DNA of 64,000 bases from NCBI GenBank assembly GCA_934149515.1, contig CAKPFD010000005.1, forward strand, positions 22,463 to 86,462, given 5' to 3'. The DNA is from an uncultured Bacilli bacterium (lineage in GTDB: Bacteria; Bacillota_I; Bacilli_A; RF39; UBA660). Each line of letters opens with the position of its first letter. Positions within the stretch are counted from its first letter, which is position 1. Positions 1 through 9,814 of the stretch are shown here, one piece after another. A model generated the notes under the pieces. That model was given only the letters and a program-made list of their open reading frames with translations. It was not told the DNA's origin and did no database searches. The translations under genes were made by a program, and so were the position numbers.

Positions 1-57
1 TTTTATAGAAATCAAGTTCAAAAAAAAGCAGCTTTTTAAAAAACCACTTCTTTAATC

Positions 58-1359
58 TTATATAATTTGTAAATCATCTAATAGGGGAGGATCGGATAAA
101 ACTGGTATAGGAGCTGTTTTTTCTTCATCCTTCTTTTTATAACCTTCTACTTCTAATTGAATTGCTAAATCATCATCAATATCAATAATTCGATAAATTT
201 CATCAAAAGAAGTAATTCCATCAATAACTTTATATAATCCATCTTGTAACATTGTAATAACATCAGATGTGTATACCATTTTTCTTAAATCATCTTTTTC
301 TAAGTGCTCTTGATTTAAAGCATTACGAATTTCATCGTTAATCATCAATACTTCCTGAATAGCAACTCGATCACGATAACCATTATTACAAAATTCACAG
401 CCATCAGGATTTGCTACATAAGTTTGTTCTACATTTTTTCCAATTGCTTCCTTAAAAACTTTCTTCTGATAAGGTGTCGTAGCTGCTAACTTTTTACAAT
501 GAGGACATAACATTTTCGCAAGTCGTTGAGAAATAATACCTGTTAAAGCGCTAGATAATAAATATCTTTCTACATTCATATCAAGTAATCTCTCAATCGT
601 TGCTAAAGAGTTGTTAGTGTGGACAGTAGATAATACTAAATGTCCAGTAATAGAAGCACGAACTGCAATTTTAGCTGTTTCACTATCACGAATTTCACCA
701 ATTAAAATAATATTAGGATCCTGTCGTAAAATAGAACGTAAAACAGTAGCAAAATCAAGACCTATCTCACTATTAACTTGTACTTGATTCAATCCTTCAA
801 TGTTCATTTCAATCGGATCTTCTACTGTAATAATATTTGTTTCCTTTTTATTTAGCACCTGTAAAATAGAATAAACAGTCGTTGATTTACCACTACCAGT
901 AGCACCAGTAACTAAAATAATACCATTTGGTTCCATGATCATTTTTTGTAATTTTTCAAAATTAGATTCATTAAAACCAAGAGATTCAATTCCTTCCAAA
1001 CTACGAGAATAATCAAGAATACGAATAACACATTTTTCACCCTCATTTGTTGGAAGGGTAGAAACACGGGTTTCTACTTCAACGCCTTTAATTTTACCCT
1101 TGATAGAACCATCTTGTGGTAAACGACTTTCTGTAATATTCATATTAGCTAATAACTTAATACGAGTAATCAAGTTTCTCTCATACATTTTCGGAATTGT
1201 TGTATAATCTTTTAAATCACCATCAATTCGTAAGCGAATTAATAAAAAATCATCTCTTGGATCGAAATGAATATCACTAGCGCCTTGCTTAGCAGCATTA
1301 GAAATAATATCATCCGCAACATCAATCACCGGCATTTTACTCATATCATAAGTAACCAT
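58..1359 (-). CDS. pilB: Type IV pilus / type II secretion assembly ATPase (PilB/GspE family)
   Basis: Hexameric ATPase expected to power pilin polymerisation at the inner face of the membrane. The 433-aa product has a Walker A (GATGSGKST, residues 152-160), an Asp box (ITVEDPIE, near 177-184), a Walker B (ILIGEIRD, near 218-225), a His box (HLVLSTVHTN, 240-249) and the zinc-binding CPHC...CEFC tetracysteine (C285, C288, C321, C324) typical of PilB rather than of retraction ATPases. It is shorter than classic PilB because most of the N-terminal MshEN-type region is missing, as in ComGA-like forms. The ATG is preceded by AAGGGG. It is divergent from two prepilin-like genes, which supports a pilus role. 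The inner-membrane PilC protein is not seen and may lie beyond the left edge. Confidence 0.93.
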   Translation of the reverse strand: MVTYDMSKMPVIDVADDIISNAAKQGASDIHFDPRDDFLLIRLRIDGDLKDYTTIPKMYERNLITRIKLLANMNITESRLPQDGSIKGKIKGVEVETRVSTLPTNEGEKCVIRILDYSRSLEGIESLGFNESNFEKLQKMIMEPNGIILVTGATGSGKSTTVYSILQVLNKKETNIITVEDPIEMNIEGLNQVQVNSEIGLDFATVLRSILRQDPNIILIGEIRDSETAKIAVRASITGHLVLSTVHTNNSLATIERLLDMNVERYLLSSALTGIISQRLAKMLCPHCKKLAATTPYQKKVFKEAIGKNVEQTYVANPDGCEFCNNGYRDRVAIQEVLMINDEIRNALNQEHLEKDDLRKMVYTSDVITMLQDGLYKVIDGITSFDEIYRIIDIDDDLAIQLEVEGYKKKDEEKTAPIPVLSDPPLLDDLQII

Positions 1360-1405
1360 CTCATCAACCCCTTTTTTCTTTGACTATGGTATTTTACTAT
1401 AATTT

Positions 1406-1434
1406 ATTATATAATAATTATAGAATAGTTGCAA
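1406..1434 (-). promoter_or_regulatory. Sigma-A type promoter for the pilus ATPase
   Basis: On the minus strand, TTGCAA (1429-1434), a 17-nt spacer and a perfect TATAAT (1406-1411) lie about 50 nt upstream of the ATPase start. The same A+T-rich stretch probably also holds the plus-strand promoter for the prepilin genes, but no well-spaced pair is visible on that strand. Confidence 0.6.
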
Positions 1435-1447
1435 GGGGTGAACCAAG

Positions 1448-2974
1448 ATGAAAAGAAAGAAAAAATTAGACAATTCTGGTTATTTATTAATAGAAACTTT
1501 AATTGTCAGTGTTTTTATTATGAGTGTTTTTACACTATTGTACACTAACTTGTTGCCATTGATGGGAGAGTATGATAGAACCAAAGATTATAACACACTA
1601 GAAGCAACTTATGTTGCCCACTGGGTCAGAAAAACAGCACTATTAGGACTATCGGATGCTGCCTTTTATCAAGCTAGTATCAACGGTTATAGTGATATTT
1701 CTGATTGCAGTCAATATAGTAAAAATAATAGTGCTACCTGGTGTGAAAATCTAAAAGATACCATTCACTTAAAACAAATGTATCTAACACCTTATAGCTT
1801 AGATCAAATGAAAACTTATGTTCATCAAAACAAACAATTTGATAGAGGATGGAAAGAATATATCAGCAATTTACCAACGTATAATAAAAACACCAACAAA
1901 ACACCAACCCAAGGTTATTATCGAATATTAATTTCTTATGAAGAAGCTAATAGAACCAAATATGCAACAGTAGAAGTTCATAAAAAAGAAACAACCAAAC
2001 AGCAATATCAAATTCAAGTAGAAAATCAAACCGGAGGAACCCTTACAGTCAGTAAACAACAAGCAATCGCTGGTGATACGATTACAATTCAAACAGCAGC
2101 TATTGCTAATTACAAATTCCAAGGTGCTACAATTTATGATGAGACTGGTACCATTTTATCAACTTTATCTAGTACTTCAACTGAATTTATCATGCCTAGT
2201 GCTTCTATTAAAATCGTTCCCATCTGGGCCCAAGATGTAATTTATTACAAAGCAGGGTTAGAAACTGTAACTGGTGGAACCATAAAACTTACAAATATCC
2301 AAAGTGAAGCTGGAAAAACCGTTTCATTTACAGTAATCCCTAATTCAGGTTTCACTTACCTAGGAGCTTACGTTTTGGATGCCAGCAACCCAGATGGCAA
2401 ACCATTAATGAGTTTAGGTCAAGGACAAAAAAGCTTTACCATGCCAGCCAAAGATATTATTATCTCTTCTAAATGGAAATATCAAAACACTTCGATTTTA
2501 TACTTAGATAATGCCTCAATTGCAACATGGACTGTTACAAAACAAGATGGTGCAACCATTAATTATCAATATTTTTCTAACCGAAAATACATAGATTTTA
2601 CAAGTAACACGACAGCCAATGGCAGAATCGCTATTTATACAGATCAAAGCTTTGATTTAACTTATTATGATCAAGTACAATGTAATACTTATGCTTATGA
2701 CAATAGTAAAAACATTACGGTATCTTGTGGTATTTCCCAAAATAAAAATCAATTTGTATCAAGTCTTGGCGCAAATCAAGCAACCGCTTCTGTCGGCTCC
2801 ACACCATATCTTGTCAATCTATATCCAAATGTCACAGGTAAATATTATATTGGGTTTGAACTTTTATCAAATTCTCAAACAACCCATTGCATTTTACAAG
2901 GCGTTAGTATTTATGGTAGAGAATATGGTAGAAGTTATGATCAAAATGGAAATTTAATAGAGAAGGTGATGTAA
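1448..2974 (+). CDS. Large prepilin-like protein with tandem surface repeats
   Basis: Probable minor pilin or pilus-tip adhesin. The N-terminus is a class III prepilin signal: a basic leader, then SG followed by YLLIE with Glu at +5, and a hydrophobic helix (residues 12-34). After a roughly 150-residue linker come two similar repeats, near residues 196-262 and 272-346. Each starts with a TGGT motif and ends with a phenylalanine/MP motif (FIMPSASIKIVPIWA; FTMPAKDIIISSKWK), resembling the InlB-B/Listeria-Bacteroides type of small beta domain. The last 150 residues are unassigned. At 508 aa it is far longer than ordinary pilins. It is immediately followed by a second prepilin gene, so the two are surely co-transcribed. 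Confidence 0.8.
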   Translation: MKRKKKLDNSGYLLIETLIVSVFIMSVFTLLYTNLLPLMGEYDRTKDYNTLEATYVAHWVRKTALLGLSDAAFYQASINGYSDISDCSQYSKNNSATWCENLKDTIHLKQMYLTPYSLDQMKTYVHQNKQFDRGWKEYISNLPTYNKNTNKTPTQGYYRILISYEEANRTKYATVEVHKKETTKQQYQIQVENQTGGTLTVSKQQAIAGDTITIQTAAIANYKFQGATIYDETGTILSTLSSTSTEFIMPSASIKIVPIWAQDVIYYKAGLETVTGGTIKLTNIQSEAGKTVSFTVIPNSGFTYLGAYVLDASNPDGKPLMSLGQGQKSFTMPAKDIIISSKWKYQNTSILYLDNASIATWTVTKQDGATINYQYFSNRKYIDFTSNTTANGRIAIYTDQSFDLTYYDQVQCNTYAYDNSKNITVSCGISQNKNQFVSSLGANQATASVGSTPYLVNLYPNVTGKYYIGFELLSNSQTTHCILQGVSIYGREYGRSYDQNGNLIEKVM

Positions 2975-3478
2975 ATGAAAAGAAGATTAAAAAACAAAGG
3001 AATGACTTCGATTGAGTTGTTAGTAAGTTTTGTTATTGTTGCCGCTATTGTTGTCAGCCTTTTTAATGTCGTTATGAATTATAAAACCAAAGAGCAAATC
3101 CAATCTATTGAAAATTCTGTTGTTGAATACACCAATAATTTAGAAAAAGTCATTCAAGATGATTTAATCAAAAAAAACGTCACCAGTGTTGTGGTTGCAA
3201 ACGATCAAAAAAGTGCTAATTTCACCCTTCAAGATAATACAGTTACACATTTGGAACTAGATGATGTCAATCAACAAATTCGCTATGGAACCTTAGATAA
3301 TATTATTACTTACCAACTACCAGCTATTACTGAATTAACACTTTCCTCAAAATCAACCATCGAATTACATGAAAATGGAGTATCTGTTGTCAAAATCATC
3401 ATCATCCTAACACATCCCAATTTAAAAAATGAATCTTATCAAACAACCATTATCGCACCAATAAATTTTAATGCCTGA
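2975..3478 (+). CDS. Prepilin-like (pseudopilin) protein
   Basis: A 167-aa protein with a class III prepilin signal: leader MKRRLKNKG, cleavage before MTSIE (Glu at +5), and a hydrophobic segment at residues 14-32. The remainder is a small, mainly polar domain of unknown fold. The ATG follows the previous stop codon directly and uses the AAGGTGATG in the 3' end of the upstream gene as ribosome binding site, so translation is probably coupled. The last 40 nt overlap the convergent ylbJ-like gene on the other strand. The likely role is a minor pilin working with the ATPase at 58-1359. Prepilin assignment is firm; the specific pilin type is not. Confidence 0.82.
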   Translation: MKRRLKNKGMTSIELLVSFVIVAAIVVSLFNVVMNYKTKEQIQSIENSVVEYTNNLEKVIQDDLIKKNVTSVVVANDQKSANFTLQDNTVTHLELDDVNQQIRYGTLDNIITYQLPAITELTLSSKSTIELHENGVSVVKIIIILTHPNLKNESYQTTIIAPINFNA

Positions 3479-4398
3479 GACAGGATAAGAAATAAAACAC
3501 AAGCAACTCCCGTTTGTAAAATACGCCCTTTTAAGAAAGAAAAATAAGAAATATCTGTTTTTTCTAACGCATAAATCACTTGTAAATGAACAGACATACC
3601 ACCAAAAGTAATAAAACAAAGCATAATAAGTGCTATCTTATGACTAGAAAGTGGAAGAAATGTTGCTAAACTAACACCAGAAGTTAAATCGAGCAATCCA
3701 GTAATCCACGTTTTTTCAAAATATGAAAATGGATAAAGCTTGCAAATAACCTGTGAACAAAACATAAAAAACATAATAGAACCAAGCATAAATAAAATAA
3801 CACCCATAGCCTGTTCGATAGCATCAACTAAACAAGAAAGAAAAGAATCTGTCACTATAGGTTCTTTTGTTGTTACTAGATAATCATTTTTTACATTGTT
3901 AGGACGCATCAAAAACCCAATAATAAAATTACTAAGTAATTGACAGATAAAAATAAGAAAAGCTAAAACCTGATTTTTTAATAATAATCCACAAGTACCT
4001 AAAATAAATAAAGGATTAGCAAAATGAGTAAAAGAAAGCAAAAATGTAGCTTCTTCTTTATTTAGTACTTTATCTTGATAAAAAAGACTAATATATTTCG
4101 CTCCAGAAGGAAATCCTGAAATAATACTCATCAAAATCACAAAGACACCATTGTTAGAAACATGAAACAAAAAAGAAAAAAGTGGTTGAAACAAAGAACA
4201 CAATTGCTTTCTTAATGGTAGATGAAATAGTAAAAAAGATAAGACAAAAAAAGGAAATACAGAAGGAAATAAACGTTCTTTAAAAATAGTAATTGCCATG
4301 CTACCACTAGTAACAATTGTTTTCGGAAACAAAAAAATACCAAGATAAAGTGTCAAAAGAATCATGATACTAATTAATTCCTGTGATTTTCTTTTCAT
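3439..4398 (-). CDS. ylbJ: YlbJ-like membrane protein (Gate domain)
   Basis: A 319-aa polytopic membrane protein with the pattern of YlbJ/nucleoside-recognition Gate proteins: hydrophobic helices throughout and the conserved loop GFPSGAKYISLFYQ (near residues 95-110), followed by a second hydrophobic half. In Bacillus, YlbJ is a sporulation membrane protein of unclear transport function. Its neighbour on the opposite strand is YlbL, and ylbJ-ylbL linkage is also seen in Bacillus, which supports the call. Sporulation cannot be inferred from this gene alone. The ATG at 4398 is preceded by GGGAGG on the minus strand. Confidence 0.78.
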   Translation of the reverse strand: MKRKSQELISIMILLTLYLGIFLFPKTIVTSGSMAITIFKERLFPSVFPFFVLSFLLFHLPLRKQLCSLFQPLFSFLFHVSNNGVFVILMSIISGFPSGAKYISLFYQDKVLNKEEATFLLSFTHFANPLFILGTCGLLLKNQVLAFLIFICQLLSNFIIGFLMRPNNVKNDYLVTTKEPIVTDSFLSCLVDAIEQAMGVILFMLGSIMFFMFCSQVICKLYPFSYFEKTWITGLLDLTSGVSLATFLPLSSHKIALIMLCFITFGGMSVHLQVIYALEKTDISYFSFLKGRILQTGVACVLFLILSQALKFIGAIMVV

Positions 4399-4442
4399 AA
4401 AACCTCCCAGTTCTGTTATAATTGTAATAAAAGGATGATGTT

Positions 4443-5459
4443 ATGTTTACTAAACTATATAAAAATACCAAACAATTTATGAAAGAAAACTATCGATCAG
4501 CCATTATTTTATTATGTTGTTATATAATATTTACCATTCCTTTACCTTATTATATTTATTCAGGTGGTGGTACCATTAATGCAAGTGATAGAGTAGAAGT
4601 GGAAAAGCAAAACAAAACCAAAGGATCGCTTCATTTTGCTTATGTCAAAGAGTTAAAAGGAAATGTTGCAAGCTATCTATTAGCAAATCTTCTGGGATGG
4701 GAGATCGAAAAAGAAGAAGCCCAGAAATTAAATCAAAATGAAAAGACAGAAGATATAGAATTTAGAAATCAGATTTATTTAAAGCAAGCCAATCAAAACG
4801 CCATCTTCACTGCTTATCAAAAGGCAGGAAAAAAAGCCATGATCGAAAATCGCCATTTTTATGTCTTATATATCAATGATCAAGCAACAACCGATTTAAA
4901 AGTTGGCGATGAAATTATCAAAGTAGAAGATCTTACAATGAATGATATTGCTACTTACAAAGATATTGTTGATACGAAAGAAATAAGTGAAAAAATAAAC
5001 ATAACAGTGAAACGAAATGGGATTGAAAAAAAAGTACAAGCTACTGTCCAAAATATTGAAGGAACAAAATTAACAGGTATTTCCATTGCTAAGATTTATG
5101 ATTATCAGACAACCCCTAAACTAACCCTTCATTTTAAAGCAAGTGAAAGTGGACCATCAGGAGGATTAATGTTAGCACTTGCTATTTACAATCAACTCGT
5201 AAAAGAAGATATCACGAATGGAAAAAACATTGTTGGAACAGGAACCATAGAAGAAGATGGAACTGTCGGTGAAATTGGTGGCGTAAAATATAAATTACAA
5301 GGCGCCGTAGCTGAAAAAGCCGATTTATTTTTAGTACCAGCAGGAGATAATTATCAAGAAGCAATCAAGGAAAAGAAAAAACATAATTATAAAATTACCA
5401 TCAAAGCTGTATCTACATTTGATGAAGCCTTAAAAATTCTAAAAGAAGAAACGAAATAA
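4443..5459 (+). CDS. ylbL: YlbL-type PDZ/Lon-like serine protease
   Basis: Membrane-anchored protease of the YlbL family. One N-terminal transmembrane helix (residues 20-38) is followed by an extracellular part with a PDZ-like domain (near 137-200) and a Lon-type S16 protease domain (near 215-338). The catalytic serine is Ser239 in SGPSGG and the catalytic lysine is probably Lys282, 43 residues later as in Lon. YlbL in Bacillus takes part in cell-division checkpoint control. Length (338 aa) is normal. It lies divergent from ylbJ and directly upstream of a PBP gene. Confidence 0.88.
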   Translation: MFTKLYKNTKQFMKENYRSAIILLCCYIIFTIPLPYYIYSGGGTINASDRVEVEKQNKTKGSLHFAYVKELKGNVASYLLANLLGWEIEKEEAQKLNQNEKTEDIEFRNQIYLKQANQNAIFTAYQKAGKKAMIENRHFYVLYINDQATTDLKVGDEIIKVEDLTMNDIATYKDIVDTKEISEKINITVKRNGIEKKVQATVQNIEGTKLTGISIAKIYDYQTTPKLTLHFKASESGPSGGLMLALAIYNQLVKEDITNGKNIVGTGTIEEDGTVGEIGGVKYKLQGAVAEKADLFLVPAGDNYQEAIKEKKKHNYKITIKAVSTFDEALKILKEETK

Positions 5460-5482
5460 AATATTCTATCTTCACATAAAAT

Positions 5483-5503
5483 AACTACCAGGAGGTAGTT
5501 TTT
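5483..5503 (+). promoter_or_regulatory. Hairpin containing the ribosome binding site of the PBP gene
   Basis: AACTACC (5483-5489) and GGTAGTT (5494-5500) form a perfect 7-bp stem with loop AGGA, followed by TTT and then the ATG at 5504. The Shine-Dalgarno AGGAGG (5490-5495) lies in the loop and stem. The structure could act both as a weak intrinsic terminator and as a translation block. Structure is seen; regulation is inferred. Confidence 0.55.
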
Positions 5504-7411
5504 ATGTTTGTAAAAAAAATAGATAGTAGAATTAAAATTATATTACTGATTTTTTCTTTGTTATTATTGTTAGTTGTAATAAGAGTCTTTTATGTACAAG
5601 TCGTCGAATATAAAAAATTATCTAGCTTAGCAAGTGATTTATGGAGTCGTAACCTTCCCATTGAAGCAAATAGAGGACTAATACTTGATCGAAATGGCAA
5701 AATACTAGCAGATAATTTAACGACCACATCATTAGTGTTAGTACCAAATCAAATCAAAAACAAAGAAGAAGTAACCAAAAAACTAGCTGAAATTTTAAAT
5801 GTTAGTTATGAAGAAATGAAAAAACATGTATTTAAAAATACATCCATTGAACGAGTACATCCGGAAGGAAGAAGATTATCCTATGAAATAGCTGACAAAA
5901 TAGAAGCTTTAGGGTATGATGGTGTTTATTTATTGAAAGAGGCCAAAAGAAATTATCCAAATGGCAAATTATTATCACATGTATTAGGGTATGTTGGTAT
6001 TGATAATCAAGGGTTATCTGGCTTAGAGTTACAATATGATAAATACTTAACCGGACAATCTGGTGCTATCAAATACTTCTCTGATGCCAAAGGAAATAAA
6101 TTACAATTAAATGATGTTTACTTAAAGCCGCAAGATGGAATGAACTTGCAATTAACCATCGATTTAGATATTCAACAATCTGTAGAAAGAGAATTAGATA
6201 ATGTTGAAAAAATGTTTCAACCAGATATGGCTCTAGCACTGGTAATGGATCCAAATACTGGTGAAATACTTGCCATGAGTTCAAGACCAACTTTCGACCC
6301 AAATAATTACAAAGAATATAGTAAAGAAGTATTAAATAGAAATTTACCTATTTGGGCTACGTACGAACCAGGTTCAACCCAAAAAATCATTACCACAGCA
6401 GCTTCTATTGAAGAAAAAACAATTGATATTTATAATGAGCATTTTTATGATAGCGGTTCCGTTCAAGTGGATACTGCAAGAATTAAATGTTGGAAAGCAG
6501 GAGGACATGGTGACCAAACCTTCTTACAGGTTTTACAAAACTCTTGCAACCCAGGTTTTGTTTTAATGGGTCAAAGGCTTGGCAAGGAAAAATTATTTTC
6601 TTATCTTGACTTATTTGGTTTTGGACAAAAAACAGGAATTGATTTAAATGGGGAGGGTAGTGGTATTTTATTCCCTTTATCAAAAGTTGGAAATATTGAA
6701 CTTGCTACCACCGCTTTTGGACAAGGTATCAGTGTAACACCTATTCAACAAGTAACAGCCATTTCAGCTATTTTGAACGGAGGAAACTTATATCAACCTT
6801 ATGTTTTAAAAAATATTCTGGAACCAGAAACCAATAATATTATGTATCAAAAAGAAAAGAAACTAATCAGAAAAACAATCAGCCAAGAAACAAGTAATAC
6901 AATGCGCTATGCCCTAGAAAGTGTTGTTGCTTTAGGTGGTGGTAAAGCCGCTTATATTGATGGTTACCGTATCGGTGGTAAAACAGGAACAGCACAAAAA
7001 GTACAAAATGGAACTTATTTAGTGAATAACTATATTATGTCATTTGTTGGAATTGTTCCAAGTAACGATCCCAAAGCAGTTTTATATATTGCCATTGATA
7101 ATCCTAAAAATACAGCAATGTTATCAAGTTACACCACGACACCAATTGCAAGAAGAATTTTACTAGACATCATTGATGCACTAGATATAGAAAAACAAGA
7201 AGGTGCCATTGAAAAAGATTGGCAATGGGATGACAAAGTTTATTATGAAGTAGCCAATGTCGTTGGAAAAACACCAAAAGAAGCCAAAGAATTATTATCT
7301 CATTTCGCCTTAGAATATGTTGGAACTGGTAATGTCATTATCTCTCAATCACCAACTGCCAATCAACGCTTAGAAGAAGGAAGTACAATCAAATTAATGC
7401 TCGGAAATTAA
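5504..7411 (+). CDS. Class B penicillin-binding protein (PBP2B/SpoVD-like) with C-terminal PASTA domain
   Basis: DD-transpeptidase that cross-links peptidoglycan at the division septum or elsewhere. The 635-aa product has an N-terminal membrane helix (residues 12-32), a PBP dimerisation domain (about 55-200) and a transpeptidase domain with the active-site motifs STQK (Ser291), SCN (347-349) and KTGT (493-496). A single PASTA domain occupies about residues 575-635, as in SpoVD and PBP2B. It lies outside the usual mraW-ftsL-pbp-mraY cluster: mraY and ftsW are 3 kb away on the other strand. FtsI-like function is likely; the exact paralogue is not resolved. Confidence 0.92.
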   Translation: MFVKKIDSRIKIILLIFSLLLLLVVIRVFYVQVVEYKKLSSLASDLWSRNLPIEANRGLILDRNGKILADNLTTTSLVLVPNQIKNKEEVTKKLAEILNVSYEEMKKHVFKNTSIERVHPEGRRLSYEIADKIEALGYDGVYLLKEAKRNYPNGKLLSHVLGYVGIDNQGLSGLELQYDKYLTGQSGAIKYFSDAKGNKLQLNDVYLKPQDGMNLQLTIDLDIQQSVERELDNVEKMFQPDMALALVMDPNTGEILAMSSRPTFDPNNYKEYSKEVLNRNLPIWATYEPGSTQKIITTAASIEEKTIDIYNEHFYDSGSVQVDTARIKCWKAGGHGDQTFLQVLQNSCNPGFVLMGQRLGKEKLFSYLDLFGFGQKTGIDLNGEGSGILFPLSKVGNIELATTAFGQGISVTPIQQVTAISAILNGGNLYQPYVLKNILEPETNNIMYQKEKKLIRKTISQETSNTMRYALESVVALGGGKAAYIDGYRIGGKTGTAQKVQNGTYLVNNYIMSFVGIVPSNDPKAVLYIAIDNPKNTAMLSSYTTTPIARRILLDIIDALDIEKQEGAIEKDWQWDDKVYYEVANVVGKTPKEAKELLSHFALEYVGTGNVIISQSPTANQRLEEGSTIKLMLGN

Positions 7412-7452
7412 ATGAATTAGATTATATTTAAATTATTACAATATTAACCTAG

Positions 7453-7482
7453 AGAATAGAATAAAAAATCTATTCTTTTTTA
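7453..7482 (+). terminator. Intrinsic terminator after the PBP gene
   Basis: Stem AGAATAG (7453-7459) with CTATTCT (7470-7476), followed by T6. Confidence 0.75.
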
Positions 7483-7540
7483 TAAAAAATACTAATTCTA
7501 TGTTAAAATGATATTAAGTAAATAAGGTAAGGTGAGAAAT

Positions 7541-8716
7541 TTGAGTAAAAGGTTAGATGCTCTAGAAAATTCTTATTTAAGAATATTCGAAAAATATGGC
7601 GACCCAAATGAACATGTAGAAAAATATCAAGAACTTTTTCACAATGTTAAAATAAATACGTTAAAATATTTGTACCAAGAAATGAAATTGGGTGAGTTAA
7701 GGGAAGCTATTGTCTTTTTCTATAGTGATATAGAAATAGCAAATGATAGCGATAAAACAGAACTTATAGATACAATTGATCAGCAAAAAAGGACAAAAGA
7801 TGGTCCTTCAATGATTTATATAACCGGTAATGAAATAAATGATTTAAAGATGTTAGAAACATTGAAGAAACGTTACCTAGATGATGATATTCTTATGCAC
7901 TGGAATAACACATATGCTATGCTAGACGATGTAATTTCAGTAAGATATATGATTGATTATTTAAAATCTCTTGTTGATGAAAATTTATCACCTTTAGAAA
8001 AAGTAACATTAGTTTATGACTTAGTAAAATCAAATTACTACAAAGAAGAAGAAAAAGATAGTGGATCAACCTTAAGTAGATACATTACAAAAATGGTTAA
8101 CAACACATCCATTGTTTGTGTAGGATATGTAGATCTTTTAAATAGAACATTAAAGGAAATGGGTTTTGAAACTTTTCCTGTATTTCTTAAGGTAAAATCA
8201 GAAAATGAACCAGAAGGTCACGCAAGAATTCTTATCGATATAAAAGACGAAAAATATGGAATTGATGGATATTATTTTTTTGATCCAACTTGGGATAATG
8301 CTAAAAATAAACAAAAATTGGGAATTTTTTTTAAAAATTATACACCAATTAACCAATTTGCAGATGCCTTATCTTCTTATGAATATTTTTTAGTATCACG
8401 TTCTAATTATGAAGCAGTTTTTGGTAAAAGCTATGATGAAACATTTAGAATTACAAAACAAGATGGTTCTTTTATAAACAAGCCTTTTTCAGACTTTTGC
8501 CATAAGGACCAAAAAGAAAATATAGTAAAACCATTAACTACTTACGAATTTACTAAATTGCTATCCGTTGTCAAAAAAGAAGAAGGGTATAGCCAAGAAG
8601 AAATACCTGGATTAATTCAAGAATCACTTTATCTATCTGGCTATGGTAAGTATAAAATTGATGCTATTGAAAAAGTAGTAAATGAGCCAAAAAATATAGA
8701 AAACAATAAAAAGTAA
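7541..8716 (+). CDS. Transglutaminase-like cysteine-hydrolase-type protein
   Basis: Not a recognised named gene. About 390 aa, cytoplasmic (no signal or membrane helix). The second half carries a transglutaminase-like triad: Cys in SIVCVGYVDLLN, His in GHARILID and Asp in FFDPTWD (residues 196, 230 and 251 if counted from a GTG at 7532). It may be a protease, a cross-linking enzyme or a peptide hydrolase. Start choice: TTG at 7541 has a well-spaced AAGGTGAG, while GTG at 7532 has a poorly spaced site. First gene of a three-gene operon (next start 15 nt downstream) with two proteins of unknown role. Confidence 0.65.
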   Translation: MSKRLDALENSYLRIFEKYGDPNEHVEKYQELFHNVKINTLKYLYQEMKLGELREAIVFFYSDIEIANDSDKTELIDTIDQQKRTKDGPSMIYITGNEINDLKMLETLKKRYLDDDILMHWNNTYAMLDDVISVRYMIDYLKSLVDENLSPLEKVTLVYDLVKSNYYKEEEKDSGSTLSRYITKMVNNTSIVCVGYVDLLNRTLKEMGFETFPVFLKVKSENEPEGHARILIDIKDEKYGIDGYYFFDPTWDNAKNKQKLGIFFKNYTPINQFADALSSYEYFLVSRSNYEAVFGKSYDETFRITKQDGSFINKPFSDFCHKDQKENIVKPLTTYEFTKLLSVVKKEEGYSQEEIPGLIQESLYLSGYGKYKIDAIEKVVNEPKNIENNKK

Positions 8717-8731
8717 AAGGAGAACATAATA

Positions 8732-9814
8732 ATGAATAACAAAGAAACCGAAATCGCTCTAGTAAGAGCAACTAATATCATTCCATTTGATGGCGTTGTA
8801 AGACCAATTAGCAATGTCTGCTATCTTACAAAAAATATAGGCTTAGAATTTTCATCAAGATTATCAGATTTATTAAAAAGCGAAAAAATTATTCCACCTT
8901 TAGATATAACAAGAATGTTTGAAGAAGGATACTATGAAAAAGCTGCTGTAGAAAATGCCAATATTTTACGAAATTATTTACCCTATGTTTCTGATTACAA
9001 TTCAACGGTATTATTTTCTTTGAATGGCTTATGTCCTGATGATAATGAACATGGGTTTGCAAATAATGTTTTTTCCAATAAAAAATGTGCCATTATCGAA
9101 CCTTTAAAGCCACATCTATCACAACTAGTTTCAATTCATCCAACAGATACAGCAGTCAAAGGTGACGTTATTTTATCAAACGATGCCATTGTTTTGATTG
9201 ATCAAGAAACCTATCAAAATTTACCAGAAGACAAAAAACAATCACTTCAAAATTCTATTACTAATATTCAATTATTTTCAGGTTCTTTAAAAGAAAATGT
9301 TAATCAAGCTTTACAAAATAGTAATCGCTTTTCACAAGAGACTCTAACACTATCAAGTAATCATAATGGTATTGTACCATCTGCTACCAGTGAAACCTTA
9401 CAACAACAAATAGATAATATTGCAACAGTTTATAATCTTTCAGAACAAAAATATTTTGATCTATTAACAAAACCAGATACAACAACAGCAAGTTATGAAA
9501 AAATGGAAGGTGAATATGCCAATATGGTAGAAGTACAAGAATATTACATGAGCAATTTTCTTACAAGTCTTTTAAAAGAATTGAAAGCCGACGATGACAT
9601 GATAAAAGAAGTACCAACGCAGCTATATAATCGTATCTATATGGAAAGCATCACAGCGAAAATTAAAGAATATGGAATCAATAACTATAAAACATTTGTT
9701 GATAACTATAATGCTACATTACTAACCAAAAGCCAAAATCATACCTTACCAACACCTAGTGAGATCATTCAACAAAAGCAAGAAGAAAACCTTTCCAAAG
9801 TACATCACCATTAA
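8732..9814 (+). CDS. Conserved-looking hypothetical protein in the transglutaminase operon
   Basis: 360 aa, soluble, no signal peptide, no motif I can name. Starts at ATG after AAAGGAG. The N-terminal 160 residues look like a folded domain (LVRATNIIPFDGVVRPISN; VLFSLNGLCPDD; a DTAVKGDVILS segment). The C-terminal half is helical and polar, with QQ/NN-rich linkers. It sits 15 nt after the transglutaminase-like gene and 16 nt before a 2H-phosphoesterase-like gene, so the three proteins probably act together. Function unknown. Confidence 0.75.
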   Translation: MNNKETEIALVRATNIIPFDGVVRPISNVCYLTKNIGLEFSSRLSDLLKSEKIIPPLDITRMFEEGYYEKAAVENANILRNYLPYVSDYNSTVLFSLNGLCPDDNEHGFANNVFSNKKCAIIEPLKPHLSQLVSIHPTDTAVKGDVILSNDAIVLIDQETYQNLPEDKKQSLQNSITNIQLFSGSLKENVNQALQNSNRFSQETLTLSSNHNGIVPSATSETLQQQIDNIATVYNLSEQKYFDLLTKPDTTTASYEKMEGEYANMVEVQEYYMSNFLTSLLKELKADDDMIKEVPTQLYNRIYMESITAKIKEYGINNYKTFVDNYNATLLTKSQNHTLPTPSEIIQQKQEENLSKVHHH

